The translations under genes and the position numbers were made by a program. A stretch of 64,000 nucleotides of DNA from Pseudomonadota bacterium. Lineage in GTDB: Bacteria; Desulfobacterota; Desulfovibrionia; Desulfovibrionales; Desulfovibrionaceae. Positions 1-7,513 of this stretch are shown piece after piece. The notes under the pieces were generated by a model. The model was given only the letters and a program-made list of their open reading frames with translations, was not told the DNA's origin and ran no database searches. Position 1 is the first letter of the stretch; every line of letters begins with the position of its first letter. The stretch covers positions 46,626 through 110,625 of the forward strand of contig JAEYTO010000001.1 of assembly GCA_023433925.1 (NCBI GenBank), read 5' to 3'.

Positions 1-827
1 TTGCGCGCAGGCACGCCCAGCAGCTTGGCCACGTCCTCGACCGTGTGCGCGCCGGGCGTGTCCACCACGCGGGACTCCGGGCAGCCCTCGGCGCATGGCG
101 GCACCTTGCAGATTACGGCCGCTTTCTCCAGGTTCGCGGCCCATTCGCACTCGGAGCAGGCCGCGATTGTATCCTCGCCCGTGGCGGCCAGGACCATGAA
201 CTCGTGGGAGAAGCTGCCGCCGATGGCGCCCGAGTCGGCCTCCACGGCCTTGAATTTGAGGCCCAGGCGGCGGAAGGCCCGCACGTAGGCGTTGTACATG
301 TCCCAGTAGCTCTTGTTGGCGCCTTCCTCGTCCCGGTCAAAGGAATAGGCGTCCTTCATGACGAACTCACGGCCGCGCATGAGGCCGAAACGGGGCCGGA
401 CTTCGTCACGGAACTTGGTCTGGACCTGATACAGGTTGAGCGGCAACTGGCGGTAGGAGCGAACTTCGCCGCGCACGAGGTGCGTCACGACCTCCTCGTG
501 GGTCGGGCCGAGGCAGTAGTCGCTGTCCTTGCGGTCCTTGAAGCGCAGGAGTTCCTTGCCGTAGAACTCCCACCTGCCCGTCTCCTTCCACAACTCGGCC
601 GGCTGCACCGTGGGCATGAGAATTTCCTGCGCGCCGGCGCGGTCCATCTCCTGGCGCACGATGTCCGCGACCTTGTTAAGGGCCTTCAGGCCCATGGGCA
701 GATACGTGTAGATGCCCGAGGTGAGCTGGCGGATGAGGCCGGCCCTGAGGAGCAGCTTGTGGCTGACGACCTCGGCGTCGGCCGGGACTTCCTTGAGTGT
801 GGGCAGATAGAAGCGGGACAGTCTCAT
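1..827 (-). CDS. proS: Prolyl-tRNA synthetase, N-terminal part (runs off the window edge)
   Basis: Charges tRNA-Pro with proline in the cytoplasm. The minus-strand frame is open from the ATG at 827 to base 1, about 275 codons, and holds the bacterial-type class II ProRS start: MRLSRFYLPTLKE, then the motif-2 region with LGPTHEEVVTHL and FRDEVRPRFGLMRGREF. The following stretch containing GAIGGSFSHEF marks entry to the bacterial insertion (editing) domain. The C-terminal catalytic remainder and anticodon-binding domain are beyond the window. The start overlaps the ispG stop as ATGA, so translation is probably coupled to ispG. Identity is secure; the only limit is truncation by the window. Confidence 0.95.
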   Translation of the reverse strand, partial: MRLSRFYLPTLKEVPADAEVVSHKLLLRAGLIRQLTSGIYTYLPMGLKALNKVADIVRQEMDRAGAQEILMPTVQPAELWKETGRWEFYGKELLRFKDRKDSDYCLGPTHEEVVTHLVRGEVRSYRQLPLNLYQVQTKFRDEVRPRFGLMRGREFVMKDAYSFDRDEEGANKSYWDMYNAYVRAFRRLGLKFKAVEADSGAIGGSFSHEFMVLAATGEDTIAACSECEWAANLEKAAVICKVPPCAEGCPESRVVDTPGAHTVEDVAKLLGVPAR

Positions 828-1918
828 GTGCGGTTTTCCTTTTGGCGTTCTTCCAGGAACTTGCCTATTTCTTCCATGAACCCGGCCACCAGGTCCGAGC
901 CCTTGATCTTGCGGACCACCTTGCCCTTGCGGAAGACGATGCCCAGGTCGCGGCCGCCGGCGATGCCGATGTCGGCCTCACGCGCCTCGCCCGGGCCATT
1001 GACCACGCAGCCCATGACCGCCACCGTGAAGACCTCGTCGCAGTGGCGCAATCGTGCCTCGACTTCCTCGGCCAGCTCGATGAGACCTATCTCGGTGCGA
1101 CCGCAGGTGGGACAGGAGATGATCTCGGGGCCGCGGGAGCGAATGCACAGACTGCGCAGAATCTCCCAGGCCACGGTCATCTCGGCCTCGGGATCGTGGG
1201 TCAGGCTAACGCGCATGGTGTCGCCGATGCCCTCGGCCAGCAGGATGCCCAGGCCCACCGAGGATTTTACCGCCCCGCGCAGGAGCGTGCCGGCTTCCGT
1301 GACGCCGATGTGTAACGGGTAATCCACGCGCCGGGACATGAGCCGGTAGGCAGCCACGGTCACGGGCACCGAAGAGGACTTGAGGGAAATCTTGATCTGG
1401 TCGAAGCCCCGATCCTCCAGCATGCGCACGTGCCCCAAGGCGCTCTCGACCAGGGCCTCGGGCGTCGGCCCGCCGTATTTCTCTAGCAGATGCTTCTCCA
1501 GAGAGCCGCCGTTGACGCCGATGCGGATGGGCAATCCCTTGTCCTTGGCGGCGGCCACCACGGCATCCACGTGCAGCTCTCCGCCGATGTTGCCCGGATT
1601 GATACGCAGCCCGTCCAGGCCGGCCTCGGCGGCCATGACCGCCAGCCGGTGATCGAAGTGGATGTCCGCCACCAGGGGCACGGAAGTCCTCGCGCGGATG
1701 GCGCGCAGGGCCCGCGCCGACGCCTCGTCGGGCACCGCCAACCGGACGATCTCGCAGCCGGCGGAAGCGAGGCGCTCGATCTGGGCCACCGTGGCTTCCA
1801 CGTCGCGCGTGTCCGTGTTGGTCATGCTCTGGACGCGAATGGGCTGCCCCGCGCCGATGATCAGATCGGCGAGGCGAACGGGGCGGGTTGATCGGCGGGG
1901 CGGTGCGCTCAATTTCAT
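824..1918 (-). CDS. ispG: 4-hydroxy-3-methylbut-2-enyl diphosphate synthase (flavodoxin/ferredoxin-dependent)
   Basis: Penultimate enzyme of the MEP isoprenoid pathway, a [4Fe-4S] enzyme turning MEcPP into HMBPP. The 364-residue product is normal for short bacterial IspG. It starts MKLSAPPRRSTRPVRL, has IRVQSMTNTDTRDVEATV near the N-terminus, then LRINPGNIG, and a C-terminal cluster domain with SCPTCGRTEIGL and VAVMGCVVNGPGEAREADIG, which gives the expected cysteines. The frame is open further upstream, but the ATG at 1918 has a GGAGG about 9 nt before it and fits the family start. The stop overlaps proS by ATGA. The gene sits between a PP-loop protein gene and proS in one apparent minus-strand operon. 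Confidence 0.96.
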   Translation of the reverse strand: MKLSAPPRRSTRPVRLADLIIGAGQPIRVQSMTNTDTRDVEATVAQIERLASAGCEIVRLAVPDEASARALRAIRARTSVPLVADIHFDHRLAVMAAEAGLDGLRINPGNIGGELHVDAVVAAAKDKGLPIRIGVNGGSLEKHLLEKYGGPTPEALVESALGHVRMLEDRGFDQIKISLKSSSVPVTVAAYRLMSRRVDYPLHIGVTEAGTLLRGAVKSSVGLGILLAEGIGDTMRVSLTHDPEAEMTVAWEILRSLCIRSRGPEIISCPTCGRTEIGLIELAEEVEARLRHCDEVFTVAVMGCVVNGPGEAREADIGIAGGRDLGIVFRKGKVVRKIKGSDLVAGFMEEIGKFLEERQKENRT

Positions 1919-2010
1919 GCGCGGCGGTACCTCCGAGGGTTCGTGCAAAGCGAAGCATTTAGCCGATTTCAGGGCCGGAGCCAAGCATTCCGGGCGGCTG
2001 CGCGCCCGAC

Positions 2011-2694
2011 TCAGAAGTAGCCGAGGTGGTGCAGCTCGGACAGGCAGCGCTCCTTCTGATCGTCCCGGCCCGCGCGCTCGTCGCTGCCGGGGCCGGACAG
2101 CACCGTGCAGGGCATACAGCCCAGAGAGCGGTAGCCCTTGTCGTATAGCGGGCAATACGGCAGACCACGTCCGGCGATATGCGACCAGATGTCCATCTCT
2201 GTCCATTCGATAAGCGGGCTGACTTGCAGGTAGTCGGGATCACAACGCTTCTCGAAGGCCTCGCGATCACCGCGGCTCGGATGCTCGTCGCGCCTGATGC
2301 CGGTGATGAGCACGCTGATGCCGTTTTCGGCGATGGCCGCGCGCAGGGGCTCGATCTTGAGCAGCCGGCAACATTCCAGGCGGTCCTCGGAGACGGGCGC
2401 CGCCGCCCTGAATGCGGGGCCGGCCTCGATGACCCGGACGCCCCATTCCCGGGCCATGGCTTTTCGAAAGGAGATGGTCTCTGGGAACTTGAGCCCGGTG
2501 TCGATGGACAGCGCCACGGGCTTTTCGGCGCCGCGCTCGCGCAGAATCTCCATCCAGAGCCGCAAGGCCACGGTCGAGTCCTTGCCGCCGGTCCAGGCCA
2601 CGGCGGCCACCCCATTGCCGACACGCTCCAGCGCCTCGGCCAGGGTCGCCAGGCTGAACTCCCGCTTGGCTTCCAGGGTCTGGAGACTGCTCAT
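2011..2694 (-). CDS. PAPS reductase-like PP-loop family protein
   Basis: Cytoplasmic protein of the adenosine 5'-phosphosulfate/PAPS reductase (CysH/CysD-like) ATP-pyrophosphatase fold, 227 residues. The PP-loop is seen as AWTGGKDSTVAL near residue 33, followed by LSIDTGLKFPET and later TGIRRDEHPSRGDREAFEK. A cysteine-bearing tail, LGCMPCTVLSGPG, is present. It lacks the full CysH C-terminal ECGLH segment, so assimilatory PAPS reduction is not established. Sulfurtransfer or an uncharacterised adenylation is equally possible. AAGG precedes the ATG by 6 nt. It is the first gene of the probable operon with ispG and proS, separated from ispG by about 90 nt. Confidence 0.82.
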   Translation of the reverse strand: MSSLQTLEAKREFSLATLAEALERVGNGVAAVAWTGGKDSTVALRLWMEILRERGAEKPVALSIDTGLKFPETISFRKAMAREWGVRVIEAGPAFRAAAPVSEDRLECCRLLKIEPLRAAIAENGISVLITGIRRDEHPSRGDREAFEKRCDPDYLQVSPLIEWTEMDIWSHIAGRGLPYCPLYDKGYRSLGCMPCTVLSGPGSDERAGRDDQKERCLSELHHLGYF

Positions 2695-2842
2695 GGGTAC
2701 CTTCTATTCCTGATCCGGGTTCAACCCGAGCCACACCCGCCCGTGATTGCCGCCTTTCCGCTTGCCCGCGAGCCGTTTTTTCGGGTATGCAGCGGTACTA
2801 TATGCAAATCCTTGCGAGTGGGAATGCACGGAGGGGATGCTC

Positions 2843-3271
2843 ATGCTCGAAAAGATCACCCGGCTTATTGCTGAACAGGATATGTGCGTTCTGGCCACGG
2901 TATCCGAGAACAGGCCGCACTGCTCGCTCATGGCCTATGTCGCTTCCGGAGACGGGAGGCGCGTCTTCATGGTCACTTCGCGAAGCACAAAAAAATATAA
3001 CAACCTCCTGCGGAACTCAAGCGTGAGCCTGCTCATCGACGACCGCGGGGCCTCGGACAGAGCGGCCGCGTACGCGCTCACGCTCACGGGCGCCTGTGCG
3101 CCCATGGCCGAAGGCGATGTCAAGGAGCGGGCCAGAGCCGCGCTTGTCACGCGCCATCCCCACCTGGCCCGTTTCGCCGTCCACCCCGACTCGGACATCA
3201 TCGAGATGGAGGTGGAATCCGTCCTTCTCCTTCAGGGCTTGAGCGAATCATATTTCGAGCGGTTGGATTAG
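2843..3271 (+). CDS. Pyridoxamine 5'-phosphate oxidase family protein
   Basis: Small flavin-binding split-barrel protein of 142 residues. The N-terminal half shows the family pattern: MLEKITRLIAEQ, CVLATVSENRPHCSLMAY and FMVTSRSTKKYNNLLRN. Members bind FMN or F420-like cofactors and often reduce small molecules, but substrate cannot be read from sequence. It is not the PdxH enzyme: it is shorter and lacks the PdxH C-terminal motif. The start at 2843 was chosen because GGAGGGG at 2830-2836 is well spaced from this ATG but abuts the alternative ATG at 2837. It is transcribed divergently from the PP-loop gene. Confidence 0.82.
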   Translation: MLEKITRLIAEQDMCVLATVSENRPHCSLMAYVASGDGRRVFMVTSRSTKKYNNLLRNSSVSLLIDDRGASDRAAAYALTLTGACAPMAEGDVKERARAALVTRHPHLARFAVHPDSDIIEMEVESVLLLQGLSESYFERLD

Positions 3272-3307
3272 CGTCAAACCTGGCTCAAAAAAAATTACGC
3301 GTACCGC

Positions 3308-3336
3308 TTGACGATTCGGGCTGGAATAAGTAGGTT
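3308..3336 (+). promoter_or_regulatory. Sigma-70-type promoter for tRNA-Arg
   Basis: TTGACG (3308-3313) and TAGGTT (3331-3336) are separated by 17 nt and lie about 17 nt before the tRNA 5' end, which fits a short tRNA leader. Confidence 0.7.
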
Positions 3337-3352
3337 CCGCTTCCTCGACGAC

Positions 3353-3429
3353 GCGCCCGTAGCTCAGCTGGATAGAGCATCAGACTACGAATCTGGGGGC
3401 CAGGGGTTCGAATCCCTTCGGGCGCACCA
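3353..3429 (+). tRNA. tRNA-Arg, anticodon ACG
   Basis: Cloverleaf can be folded by eye. The acceptor stem GCGCCCG pairs with CGGGCGC, discriminator A and an encoded CCA follow, the D-arm is AGCTCAGCTGGATAGAGC, the T-loop is GTTCGAATC, and the anticodon loop CTACGAA places ACG at positions 34-36. A34 is presumably read as inosine, decoding CGU, CGC and CGA. Confidence 0.96.
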
Positions 3430-3439
3430 CGGAATTTCG

Positions 3440-3479
3440 AATAAGCCGAATGGTTAAACCATCCGGCTTATTCTTTTTT
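3440..3479 (+). terminator. Rho-independent terminator of tRNA-Arg
   Basis: Inverted repeat of 14 nt arms (3440-3453 with 3459-3472, one internal mismatch) with a five-base loop, followed directly by CTTTTTT. Confidence 0.9.
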
Positions 3480-3805
3480 CAGCGATTGGAAGTCTCAATA
3501 TCCACGGACAAAACCCTCTCAGGGATTCTCCAGGGGCCTCGCCCCTGCTCACTTGCCCTCAAGTCGAGAAAGGTTTTGTTAGTCGCTCTAAGTGGAAGAA
3601 ACCGTGCAGATTACTTGGGGTTTCATGGGCTTTCTCTACTCCATCCGAGCAACGGGCACGCGGAAGAGAAGGGGTGACGCAGGATTTGGCTAATGGTCCG
3701 AGAATTTCAGAAAAGATTGCAACCTGGCGCCCAAAACATCGGCTCGGGTATCCAGTTGCCCGGATCGTGGTTTGCTCCAAGCGCCGTTCATGGCGAGAAG
3801 GCAGT
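3480..3805. other. Intergenic stretch without recognisable gene
   Basis: Between the tRNA terminator and the end of the convergent bioN gene. A 7-bp hairpin with the sequence CAGGGGC-CTC-GCCCCTG is present near 3530, without a T tract. No integrase, no repeat of the tRNA 3' end and no convincing ORF were seen, so there is no sign of an island at this tRNA. Confidence 0.6.
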
Positions 3806-4498
3806 TCACACCATGGCCAAACCTGCCAAGACCGCTGCCATCCCCAAGCTTGCAACGATCTCTCCCGCCTTCCAGGGCATGCGCGCCTGCCAGGCTTCCG
3901 GTCCATCGAAGCCACGGGCGGCAAGGGCAAGCGTCTGGTCCCAGGTCTTCTGCGCCAGGCTTCGCAAGGAGGCCTGCGTCATGAGGGCCAGCCTCCTGCG
4001 CCGGGAAATTCCCTGACAGCGTAAGCCCACGACTGATCTGACCTGCGTGAAGGTCTGCCAGGCCAAGGGGAGGAAGTGGATCATCAGGGCCAGCGCCAGA
4101 GCCGGCTGCCACGTCCAGCGCCCCAGAGGACGCAGATACCAGCCAACGGCCAGGCCCAGGGAGCGCGATGAGGACGAGGCGGACAGGAGCAGGCCCAGGG
4201 CCAGCAGCACATGGAGGCGCCCTGCCAGCACGGCGGCCTGGGCAAGGTTCTCTTCCAGGTCCAGTCCATGAATGGCGCCCATGAGGAGCTTGATGCCGGT
4301 CCACAGACCAAGAAACAGGGCGTGCCCACCGAGGGCCTGCTTGACGCCGGGAAGCTGGCGGGCGGCCACGAGCGCGCCCGAGAAGAGCACTGCATACGCG
4401 GCCACGCCGGCGGGGCTGGCCATCCAGGTCAACCCCGCGGCCAGCAGGCCCAAGGCGATCTTCAGGCGCGGATCCATGGCCCGCAGGAGCCCTTCCAC
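3806..4498 (-). CDS. bioN: ECF transporter transmembrane component (BioN/EcfT)
   Basis: Membrane-spanning T component linking the ATPase to the biotin-binding S component. It has 230 residues with several hydrophobic segments and the family coupling motif AARGFDG near residue 193. The upstream partner motif appears degenerate as LRCQGIS where Ala-Arg-Gly is usual. The start is a GTG at 4498, three bases after the bioM stop, and an in-frame ATG seven codons later is an alternative. Last gene of bioY-bioM-bioN. Assignment to biotin rather than a shared ECF module follows from the bioY neighbour. Confidence 0.88.
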   Translation of the reverse strand: MEGLLRAMDPRLKIALGLLAAGLTWMASPAGVAAYAVLFSGALVAARQLPGVKQALGGHALFLGLWTGIKLLMGAIHGLDLEENLAQAAVLAGRLHVLLALGLLLSASSSSRSLGLAVGWYLRPLGRWTWQPALALALMIHFLPLAWQTFTQVRSVVGLRCQGISRRRRLALMTQASLRSLAQKTWDQTLALAARGFDGPEAWQARMPWKAGEIVASLGMAAVLAGLAMV

Positions 4499-4501
4499 GA
4501 A

Positions 4502-5230
4502 CTACTCCCAGGCCTTGACGCCAAGCCCGGCCAACCAGGAGCATGGCGGACGCACGTCGTGCCGCGCCAGCTCCGGAAAAATCGTTTCCGCCTTGCCCCA
4601 AGCCGCCAGCTTTCCATTGTGCAGCACGGCCCAGATATCCGCTATGTCCGCCAGAGGCTCGATGTCATGGGCCGAAACGACCTGCGTCAACCCGGCTGCC
4701 CGGTTGGCCTGGAGCAAGAGGCGCATCTCGCGCACCCCCGGATAGTCCAGCCCGCTGAACGGTTCGTCCAGCAGGAGCAGACTCGGCCTGCGGCGTAGAG
4801 CGGCCGCCATGCACAGCTTGCGCTTCTGGCCCCAGGACAGGGCCTGCACCGGCTCGTTCCAGAGATGGCCGATCCTGAAGCGGTCGGCCAGGGAGCGGGC
4901 CTCGGCCTCGCCCGAGGCATCGTCCGGAGCGAGCCCAAGGCACAGATCCTCGCCCACCGTTGCCCCCAATATCTGCAAGTCCGCGTCCTGAACGACAAGA
5001 CCGGTCACGGCGCGGATTGCCCGCTCCTGTCCAGGCGAGGAATGGCCGTTTACATTCAGCCTGCCGCGGTCTGGCGCATACAGCCCCGCGAGGAGCGCAA
5101 GCAGCGTGGACTTGCCGCTCCCGTTGGCGCCCACCAAGGCAAGGATCAGGCTTCGCTCAAGGCCAAAGGAGACGCCATGCAGGATCTCGCTTCGGCCGTA
5201 GCCGAAGTGGATGTCGAAAAGCTCGATCAA
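4502..5230 (-). CDS. bioM: ECF transporter ATP-binding protein (BioM/EcfA)
   Basis: ATPase that powers biotin uptake together with BioY and BioN. It has 242 residues. The Walker A motif is GANGSGKST near residue 34, the Q-loop is VVQDADLQIL, Walker B is LLLLDEPFSGLD and the switch histidine is in SAHD. The ABC signature reads LSWGQKRKL instead of LSGGQ, as discussed in the findings. The start codon overlaps the bioY stop by ATGA. Only one ATPase gene is present, as expected for dedicated BioMNY systems in which EcfA can act as a homodimer. Confidence 0.9.
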   Translation of the reverse strand: MIELFDIHFGYGRSEILHGVSFGLERSLILALVGANGSGKSTLLALLAGLYAPDRGRLNVNGHSSPGQERAIRAVTGLVVQDADLQILGATVGEDLCLGLAPDDASGEAEARSLADRFRIGHLWNEPVQALSWGQKRKLCMAAALRRRPSLLLLDEPFSGLDYPGVREMRLLLQANRAAGLTQVVSAHDIEPLADIADIWAVLHNGKLAAWGKAETIFPELARHDVRPPCSWLAGLGVKAWE

Positions 5231-5772
5231 GACGGAAGCAGCCCGCTTCTGCCCAAGGCGCGCTGGGCTGCGATGGCCGCAAGCAGCTTGATGATGTCCA
5301 GCGGTACGAAGGGAGCCATGCCGATGGTCAGGGCCTCGTCCCAGCCAATGTCAAGGACGGCCCTGAGCTGAAACACGCCCGGCACGTAGATCGCCAGGAT
5401 GGCCCCGAAGCCCCAGAGCAGGCCGCGCCCCCAGGGCACCACGCCTCGGTTGCGGCTCGCCAAGCCCATGATCACCGCGCAGACGACGTAGCCAAGGATG
5501 TAGCCTCCAGTGGGGCCAAGCAGAACCGCAAGGCCCGACTTGCCGCCGGCAAAGACCGGCAGGCCCACCAGCCCGGCCAGGATGTACAGGATGACCGATG
5601 CGGCGCCCCATGCCGGGCCAAGAGCCAGGCCGGCCAGGAAGACGAAAAGCATCTGAAGCGAGAACGGCACGCCCCATAGCGGAAAGTGCAGGAAGGCCCC
5701 CGCGGCTAGCAGCGCCGCCATGAGGGCGGTCCAAACCAAACGATGTAGAGGGGCCAAGGTCGTCTTTGTCAT
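5227..5772 (-). CDS. bioY: Biotin ECF transporter substrate-binding S component
   Basis: Integral membrane biotin-binding protein, 181 residues with about six hydrophobic segments. BioY signatures visible are FHFPLWGVPFSLQM-like sequence near residue 28, GLVGLPVFAGGKSG and LLGPTGGYILGY. The start at 5772 is chosen for GGAG 7 nt upstream and because it removes a non-hydrophobic extension. First gene of a three-gene operon with overlapping or near-abutting starts. No classical BirA operator half-sites were recognised in the 140 bp upstream, so its regulation is unknown. Confidence 0.93.
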   Translation of the reverse strand: MTKTTLAPLHRLVWTALMAALLAAGAFLHFPLWGVPFSLQMLFVFLAGLALGPAWGAASVILYILAGLVGLPVFAGGKSGLAVLLGPTGGYILGYVVCAVIMGLASRNRGVVPWGRGLLWGFGAILAIYVPGVFQLRAVLDIGWDEALTIGMAPFVPLDIIKLLAAIAAQRALGRSGLLPS

Positions 5773-5916
5773 CGAGCTCTCCATGGGGATGATCGGGAAC
5801 GTCCGTGTGTCCCACAGCTCTCCGCGTAACGTCAAGGTTCCCTGTCGGCAAGACGGGACATTCCGCTGGCTTGCATGATCCCTCGTCCTGGATATGCTGT
5901 TTATCAAGGACAAATC

Positions 5917-6420
5917 ATGGGCATCCCGAGCAGTTCCCGCCCCGAGCTTTCATCAGGGCTCCAGCCCGAGCAGGAGCGCGTTGCGAGGGCGGAAGCATGT
6001 CGCGGCATGATCGCCGAGCTGTCCAAAAGGTATCCCGGCCTTCCGCGCGTCACGCTCCATGCGCTGCCTGGTCCGGGCGAGGCATCCTTGCCGGTCTGTG
6101 CGCCTCCTCAAGTCCTGGATCCAATCAGGGCAAGGCCTTGCCGGGCTTTGGCTCCTCGTCCGCCCTCCTGGGGTGGCCAGGCTCGTCCGGGACCACGATG
6201 GCCATGGCGCCGCACTCGGCGCAGACCGCTTCGAGCACCTCCTCGCGCGCATCAAGGATCGTCTCCTCGTCAAGCCTGGGACATCCTCGGCGGTCAACGA
6301 ATCGGGCCAGCCTCTGCGCTCGCCGGACCACGAGACGGAAGATGTCGTGCGTCTGGTCGTTCGGGCAGCGGAATCCGGGCATGCTTCCCCCCTTTGCCGT
6401 CAATAGGGCTTGTTTCCTGA
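5917..6420 (+). CDS. Possible short or truncated protein, unknown
   Basis: The ATG at 5917 is preceded by AAGGA with 7 nt spacing and by a possible promoter (TTGCAT 5871-5876, TATGCT 5893-5898). About the first 60 codons have the GC-rich third positions of local genes and encode plausible sequence (AEACRGMIAELSKRYPG). Beyond about 6110 the frame becomes arginine/proline-rich and lies antisense to the better-supported gene at 6125-6382. It may be a remnant whose 3' half was replaced. No family recognised, and it may not be a gene. Confidence 0.25.
   Translation: MGIPSSSRPELSSGLQPEQERVARAEACRGMIAELSKRYPGLPRVTLHALPGPGEASLPVCAPPQVLDPIRARPCRALAPRPPSWGGQARPGPRWPWRRTRRRPLRAPPRAHQGSSPRQAWDILGGQRIGPASALAGPRDGRCRASGRSGSGIRACFPPLPSIGLVS
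6125..6382 (-). CDS. Small cysteine-containing protein, unknown
   Basis: An 85-residue product, MPGFRCPNDQTHDIF at the start, with four cysteines in all: C6, C34, and C54/C57 in EAVCAECGAMAIVVPD. The pattern suggests a zinc-ribbon or other metal-binding fold, but no family was recognised. A GGGGGGAAG ribosome-binding site precedes the ATG. The C-terminal 20 residues are charged and proline-rich. It is antisense to the 3' half of the doubtful ORF 5917-6420. The functional reading is inference. Confidence 0.5.
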   Translation of the reverse strand: MPGFRCPNDQTHDIFRLVVRRAQRLARFVDRRGCPRLDEETILDAREEVLEAVCAECGAMAIVVPDEPGHPRRADEEPKPGKALP

Positions 6421-6520
6421 TCCAGCTTTGGTTTACCATGAAGGCCTTCGATAGCGAATCATTCCCTAACCTCTGGCCCATAAACGACGGAGCCCCGCCT
6501 TCGGCGGCAAGGAGCAGCGC

Positions 6521-6886
6521 ATGACCAAGCAAAAAATGACCGATGATTGCCGCCCCTGGATCAATGAGGTCGATTGGGACCTCATCCACGCGGACGCGGT
6601 GACCATGTATCTTGAATGGGGAAACAACAACTTCATGGACGACCTGCGCCGCCCCGTGACCTTGAGCGGCGAGTACTCCGTCTACTTCGTGGTGGATACC
6701 TGGGAAGAACCCAAGGTCGTGCTGACCAAGATGAACAACTACGGCTCCCAGGCCTTGTGCGAAAAGAAACTGCCTCCCGAGCTGTCCGAGCCCTTCATGC
6801 GCTCCATCGGCGGCCTGCGGGGCATTCACGAGCCGACCCCGGAGATCAAGGCCTGGCTCAAGGCCGAGTACGAACGCTCGTGCTGA
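6521..6886 (+). CDS. Conserved-looking hypothetical protein (possibly DVU0772 family)
   Basis: Soluble 121-residue protein rich in aromatic and acidic residues, without signal peptide or membrane segment. Characteristic pieces are VTMYLEWGNNNFMDD and SVYFVVDTWEEPKVVLTKM. It resembles, from memory only, the short DVU0772-type proteins of sulfate reducers; that match is not verified. AAGGAG stands 7 nt before the ATG, and a strong terminator follows, so it is probably a single-gene transcript. Function unknown. Confidence 0.75.
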   Translation: MTKQKMTDDCRPWINEVDWDLIHADAVTMYLEWGNNNFMDDLRRPVTLSGEYSVYFVVDTWEEPKVVLTKMNNYGSQALCEKKLPPELSEPFMRSIGGLRGIHEPTPEIKAWLKAEYERSC

Positions 6887-6910
6887 GCCGGGCAAGGCTG
6901 TTTTTGCCCA

Positions 6911-6946
6911 AACGGCCGGAGCCTGCGCTCCGGCCGTTTCCTTTTT
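6911..6946 (+). terminator. Rho-independent terminator
   Basis: AACGGCCGGAGC and GCTCCGGCCGTT form a 12-bp stem with a short loop, followed by TCCTTTTT. It ends the 6521-6886 transcript. Confidence 0.9.
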
Positions 6947-7010
6947 GACTTTCAGCCTGCATTGGCCGATAAACTGGAGCAATACGCGTGGACCCAACCA
7001 GGAGGAGGCC

Positions 7011-7397
7011 ATGGTCAAGCAGGACTATCGGGGCGAGTTCGGGGAAACCATCAACAGGCCCATGGACGATCCGCGGAACATCCAGGAGATGGATGCAGGC
7101 ATCCTGTTCAACCGCACGGGCGAAGTGACCATACTCGACGTGCGCGAGAAGGCTGATTTCGAAGCCGATCCCAGGCGGATCGAGGGTGCGGTGAGGGTCG
7201 ATCCCGACGACCTGAGCTGGATGAACGGGTATAGCAAGAATACGATCTACGTGCTCTACTGCAAGCAGCCGACCTGCGAGACGAGCAGGCGCATCGCCGG
7301 GGAAATGCGCGCCCGGGGCTTCACCAACGTACAGATCCTGCGAGGAGGAATCGATTCCTGGGACAAGGCGGGCCACCCGCTCACCTCCGAGCAGTAA
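7011..7397 (+). CDS. Rhodanese-like domain protein
   Basis: Single rhodanese domain of 128 residues, probably a cytoplasmic sulfur carrier or transferase. The domain shows ILDVREKADFEADPRRIEGA, then the active-site strand and loop YVLYCKQPTCETSRRIA, and ends with VQILRGGIDSWDKAGHPL. Two cysteines lie in the loop; by comparison with the extended YC-x4-C type loops the second (PTCETS) is the likelier nucleophile. GGAGGAGG precedes the ATG. The N-terminal 30 residues contain GEFGETINRPMDDPRN and lie outside the domain. Confidence 0.88.
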   Translation: MVKQDYRGEFGETINRPMDDPRNIQEMDAGILFNRTGEVTILDVREKADFEADPRRIEGAVRVDPDDLSWMNGYSKNTIYVLYCKQPTCETSRRIAGEMRARGFTNVQILRGGIDSWDKAGHPLTSEQ

Positions 7398-7437
7398 GGG
7401 CAAGTGGGAGGCCCGCCCTCCGCCTGGATAATGACGA

Positions 7438-7464
7438 GCCCCGCCAGGTGATGCCTGGCGGGGC
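7438..7464 (+). terminator. Strong hairpin between convergent genes
   Basis: GCCCCGCCAGG pairs perfectly with CCTGGCGGGGC around a five-base loop. The following tract AGTTTGG is only weakly T-rich, so it may act as a terminator for the rhodanese gene or as an mRNA-stabilising stem. Confidence 0.6.
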
Positions 7465-7513
7465 AGTTTGGCGTTCTCGGCTGATTGGCGCGCTATTCTT
7501 TTCCCTTCCTCCC

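Noticed and set aside
45..1322. Plus-strand 425-codon open frame
   Set aside because: Antisense to proS and ispG, whose conserved motifs are unmistakable on the minus strand. Low-complexity composition is typical of a shadow frame in high-GC DNA.
3353..3805. tRNA-Arg as an integration site of a genomic island
   Set aside because: No integrase, no duplicate of the tRNA 3' end and no mobility genes in the following region; the next genes are an ordinary biotin ECF operon.
5773..5916. BirA or BioR operator before bioY
   Set aside because: No convincing dyad with TTGTAAACC-like half-sites was found by eye.
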